NCBI GenBank assembly: GCA_044866695.1
Contig: JBIOUF010000091.1
Span: forward strand, 1 to 6,896
DNA length: 6,896 bases
Source of the DNA: JBIOUF01 sp044866695
Lineage (GTDB): Bacteria; Actinomycetota; Actinomycetes; Propionibacteriales; Nocardioidaceae
Direction of reading: 5' to 3'
Both the position numbers and the translations under genes were made by a program. The stretch's first letter is position 1, and each line of letters opens with the position of its first letter. Below, piece by piece: positions 4,581-6,896 of this stretch. Below the pieces are notes generated by a model. It saw only the letters and a list, made by a program, of their open reading frames with translations. It did no database searches and was not told the origin of the DNA.

Positions 4581-5960
4581 ATGTCGATCACCACCGTCAA
4601 CCCGGCCACCGGCAGGCCGCTGGCCACCTACGCCAGCCACGACGACGACGCGATCGAGCGCCTGCTCGACACCGCCCACCGGGCCACCCTGGACTGGGGG
4701 AGGGCCCCGCTCGACCGACGGGTGCAGGTCGTGCGCGCCCTCGCGCACACCTTGCGGGACCGGGCCGACGAGCTCGCCGCCACGGTCACCGACGAGATGG
4801 GCAAGCCGCTGGCCGAGGCCCACGGCGAGATCGAGAAGTCCGCCGTGACCGCCGAGTTCTACGCCGCCCAGGCCGGCCGGATGCTCGCCGACCGTCCCGT
4901 CGAGATCGACGGCGTGGACGCCTGGGTCGCCTACGAGCCGATGGGCCTGGTGTACGCCGTCATGCCGTGGAACTTCCCGGTCTGGCAGGCCATGCGGTTC
5001 GCCGTCCCGGCGCTCACCGCCGGCAACGGCGTCTTCCTCAAGCACTCGCCCAACGTCACCGGCAGCGCCCTTGCCCTCCAGCAGCTGTGCGAGGCCGCCG
5101 GCCTGCCCCCGGGCGTCTTCACCACCGTCGTGGTGGAGGAGGAGCGGGTCCCCGAGGTCAGCGGGCGCGTGATCGCAGACGACCGGATCGCCGCGGTCAC
5201 CCTCACCGGCAGCAACCGGGCCGGCGAGTCCGTCGGAGCGGCCGCGGGCCGCGCCGTGAAGAAGGCCGTGCTCGAGCTCGGTGGCTCCGACGCGTTCGTC
5301 GTCCTGGCCGACGCGGACGTCGAGCGGGCCGCGGACGCGGCCGTGCGGGCCAGGTTCGCCAACGCCGGGCAGAGCTGCGTGTGCGCAAAGCGGTTCGTCG
5401 TCGAGGCTGCGGTCGCCGAGCAGTTCGTCGCCAGGTTCGTCGAGGGCGTCCGCGCCCTGAAGGTCGGTGACCCGCGGGACGGCGGCACCCAGGTCGGCCC
5501 GATTGCCCGCGACGACCTGCGCGACGGCATCCGGCGCCAGGTCGCGGACTCCCTGGCCGCCGGCGCGACCCTCCTCACCGGAGGCGAGCCGCTGGACGGG
5601 GCCGGCTACTACTTCGAGCCCACCGTGCTCGCCGACACCCGACCGGGCGTCGCCGCGTTCGACGAGGAGACCTTCGGCCCGGTGGCCGCCATCGCTGTCG
5701 CCGAGGACGAGGACCAGGCCGTCGCCCTCGCCGCGGCCACCCAGTTCGGGCTGGGGCTGAGCATCTGGACCGCCGACCGCCGGCGTGCCCTCGGCTTCGC
5801 CCGGCAGGTCACCACCGGCGCGGTCTTCGTCAACGCCATGGTCGCCTCGGACCCCCGGGTCCCGTTCGGCGGCACCAAGCGCAGCGGCTACGGTCGCGAG
5901 CTCGCCGACGTCGGGCTCCGCGAGTTCGTCAACACCCGCACCTACTGGGCGGTCGGCTGA
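4581..5960 (+). CDS. gabD: Succinate-semialdehyde dehydrogenase-type NAD(P)-dependent aldehyde dehydrogenase
   Basis: The protein has 459 residues, the usual length for the short GabD1/Sad branch of aldehyde dehydrogenases, and it aligns by eye from the N-terminal NPATG to the end with E. coli Sad (YneI) and M. tuberculosis GabD1. The Rossmann part has MPWNFPVWQ with Asn131 (oxyanion hole) and LKHSPN with Lys154 (cofactor ribose). LTGSNRAGESVG begins the nucleotide-binding helix, LELGGSD carries general base Glu232, and NAGQSCVCAKR carries nucleophile Cys266. The C-terminal end has PFGGTKRSGYGRE. It would oxidise succinate semialdehyde, from GABA or related breakdown, to succinate, but the substrate could be another short semialdehyde or aldehyde. 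A second Cys two residues on (Cys268) recalls the Cys-X-Cys redox switch of human SSADH. ATG4581 is chosen by alignment; the Shine-Dalgarno (GAGAG, 2 nt away) is poor. It is divergent from cds1 and convergent with the MBL gene. Confidence 0.92.
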   Translation: MSITTVNPATGRPLATYASHDDDAIERLLDTAHRATLDWGRAPLDRRVQVVRALAHTLRDRADELAATVTDEMGKPLAEAHGEIEKSAVTAEFYAAQAGRMLADRPVEIDGVDAWVAYEPMGLVYAVMPWNFPVWQAMRFAVPALTAGNGVFLKHSPNVTGSALALQQLCEAAGLPPGVFTTVVVEEERVPEVSGRVIADDRIAAVTLTGSNRAGESVGAAAGRAVKKAVLELGGSDAFVVLADADVERAADAAVRARFANAGQSCVCAKRFVVEAAVAEQFVARFVEGVRALKVGDPRDGGTQVGPIARDDLRDGIRRQVADSLAAGATLLTGGEPLDGAGYYFEPTVLADTRPGVAAFDEETFGPVAAIAVAEDEDQAVALAAATQFGLGLSIWTADRRRALGFARQVTTGAVFVNAMVASDPRVPFGGTKRSGYGRELADVGLREFVNTRTYWAVG

Positions 5961-5983
5961 GCCTGGGTCCAGGCTGAGCCTGG
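5961..5983. terminator. Bidirectional hairpin cluster between convergent dehydrogenase and MBL genes
   Basis: GCCTGG (5961-5966), CCAGGC (5969-5974) and GCCTGG (5978-5983) alternate, so the middle arm can pair with either neighbour: 5961-5974 with a tiny 2-4 nt loop, or 5969-5983 with a TGA loop. The cluster starts right after the dehydrogenase stop and ends 13 nt before the MBL stop (TGA on the minus strand, 5996-5998). This is typical placement for a shared terminator, although no T-run follows. GGCTGAGCCTGG is also a direct repeat (5955-5966 and 5972-5983). Confidence 0.5.
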
Positions 5984-5995
5984 CCGAGGGCGGGC

Positions 5996-6811
5996 TCAGG
6001 GCAGCTCGAGGACGTCGCCGGGTGAGGGGGCCAGGAGTCGGCAGTCCGGGGCGACGCGGGCCAGGTCGCGGGCGAACTCGCCGGCGGGGCGGTCCATCCA
6101 CTCCAGGCCGACCAGGTGGTGGCCGCTGGGGTGCAGGGTGCCGTGGTGGATCGGCAGCACGGCGCGGGCACCCATCATCCGGCAGGCCTCCGCGGCGTCG
6201 GGAGGGCCCATGTGGCCACCGGACAGGCGCGGTCCCCAGCCGGCGATCGGGAGCAGGGCGACGTCGACGGGCCGGCCGGCCAGCGCCGGCAGGCCGGCCA
6301 TGTCGTCGTACAGGCTGGTGTCGCCGGCGAAGTAGACCACCGCCGACTCGCTGCGCAGCAGGAAGCCATGGGTGTCGTTGGGCCGGTGCGGCATGGGACG
6401 GTGGCCGTGAACGGCCCTCACGGCGCCCACCTCGATGGTGTGCGTGGCGCCGGTCGCCTGGTCGGGCCCGGCGGACACGGTCGTCCAGTCGCCGTCCGAC
6501 ATCGCCACGACCCGGTTGGGCAGCCGTCTGGACAGCCAGGCGGCGTTCGCGGGCCCGCTGACCAGGGGGACCCCGTCGAGCATCCGCAGCGAGGGCAGCG
6601 ACGCGTGGTCGGAGTGCAGGTGCGAGACCAGGACGGCGGCAGCGCCCGCCCAGTCCTCGGCGCGGGGCGCCCGGCCGACCCGGCGCAGCAGCCCCGCGTG
6701 CGGGCGGAGCAGGGGGTCGGTGAGGAGGCGTACGCCGCCGAGGTCGATGACCACGGTGGCGTGGCCCAGCCAGCTCAGCCGGATCACGTCCGGCAGCCTA
6801 CCGGGGTCCAT
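5996..6811 (-). CDS. MBL-fold metal-dependent hydrolase (UlaG/Lactamase_B_2-like)
   Basis: The 271-residue protein has all landmarks of a metallo-beta-lactamase fold: SHLHSDHAS with the H-x-H-x-D-H signature (His64, His66, Asp68, His69), VHGHRP (His135/His137), the FAGDTSLY metal-bridging Asp164, and PIHHGTLHP with His222/His223. The opening RLSWLGHATVVIDLGGVRLLTDPLL and the GGHMGPPDAAEACRMMGARAVLPIHHGT block resemble the branch containing UlaG (ascorbate-6-phosphate lactonase) and NAPE-PLD-like enzymes, which bind two metal ions and hydrolyse lactones or phosphodiesters. The real substrate cannot be told. No signal peptide or membrane segment is seen, so it is likely cytoplasmic. The start is uncertain: ATG6811 gives the full frame but has no Shine-Dalgarno; an in-frame GTG at 6787, 9 nt after GGTAGG, would begin just before the conserved strand and lose 8 residues. 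It is convergent with the dehydrogenase. Confidence 0.88.
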   Translation of the reverse strand: MDPGRLPDVIRLSWLGHATVVIDLGGVRLLTDPLLRPHAGLLRRVGRAPRAEDWAGAAAVLVSHLHSDHASLPSLRMLDGVPLVSGPANAAWLSRRLPNRVVAMSDGDWTTVSAGPDQATGATHTIEVGAVRAVHGHRPMPHRPNDTHGFLLRSESAVVYFAGDTSLYDDMAGLPALAGRPVDVALLPIAGWGPRLSGGHMGPPDAAEACRMMGARAVLPIHHGTLHPSGHHLVGLEWMDRPAGEFARDLARVAPDCRLLAPSPGDVLELP

Positions 6812-6896
6812 GCGGCCATGGCGGGCCCCGAGTCTCGGCAGGCGCCCACGATCTTGGTACTGTGGTGCGGCACCGAGTGCACAAGTTCCAGCAGGT
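6812..6896. other. Right-edge intergenic sequence, no gene assigned
   Basis: This is the upstream region of the MBL gene. On the plus strand TACTGT (6858-6863) fits a TANNNT -10 box and points out of the window, so a rightward gene may start just beyond the edge. GGTGC-G-GCACC (6865-6875) is a small inverted repeat. An open frame from GTG6862 runs to the edge for only 11 full codons, too short to call. Confidence 0.3.

Noticed and set aside
1877..5960. An alditol-to-acid pathway joining AldO and the aldehyde dehydrogenase
   Set aside because: The genes are separate transcription units with cds1 on the opposite strand between them, and the dehydrogenase looks like the succinate-semialdehyde type rather than an aldose dehydrogenase.
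4539..6101. 520-codon minus-strand open frame across the dehydrogenase gene
   Set aside because: It is a Gly/Asp/Val-rich shadow typical of GC-rich antisense and overlaps the intact dehydrogenase completely.

Overview
The window is very GC-rich with strongly G/C-ending codons, GTG starts and sparse Shine-Dalgarno signals. This points to a high-GC actinobacterium; every recognisable protein also belongs to a family common there (an AldO-type oxidase, a Cds1-type PLP enzyme). A more precise taxon cannot be read from the sequence. I find no tRNA, rRNA, CRISPR array, insertion sequence or phage gene.

Layout: (1) positions 1-756, minus strand, the N-terminal part of an SbcC/RecF/SMC-like AAA ATPase that runs off the left edge and is probably translated from a leaderless GTG. 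(2) 757-1007, a divergent intergenic region holding two clean inverted repeats. (3) 1008-1688, plus strand, a DUF433 (VapB45-like) antitoxin-type protein; the toxin gene normally expected after it is missing, and only a TGATG junction with a five-codon stub remains. (4) 1877-3142, plus strand, a full-length FAD-dependent alditol oxidase (AldO). (5) 3189-4343, minus strand, a PLP-dependent cysteine synthase-fold protein close to mycobacterial Cds1 (L-cysteine desulfhydrase), convergent with aldO; its stop codon lies in a 14-bp tandem repeat. (6) 4344-4580, a divergent intergenic region with a 46-bp imperfect dyad. (7) 4581-5960, plus strand, a succinate-semialdehyde dehydrogenase-type aldehyde dehydrogenase. 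(8) 5996-6811, minus strand, an MBL-fold hydrolase, convergent with the dehydrogenase across a hairpin cluster. (9) 6812-6896, no gene assigned.

The genes are arranged as separate divergent and convergent units. No two coding regions form an obvious operon, so no multi-gene pathway can be claimed. aldO, cds1 and the dehydrogenase look like ordinary actinobacterial metabolic genes: alditol oxidation with H2O2 release, cysteine breakdown with H2S release, and semialdehyde oxidation. The left 1.7 kb (large ATPase plus orphan antitoxin-type regulator) looks more accessory and is the most likely part of a defence or genome-maintenance locus, but the ATPase and its missing downstream neighbours must be seen before that can be said. 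I did not find a convincing new multi-gene system here. The best leads are the orphan DUF433 protein with its decayed downstream junction, the paired inverted repeats in front of it, and the dyad in the cds1/dehydrogenase divergent region.
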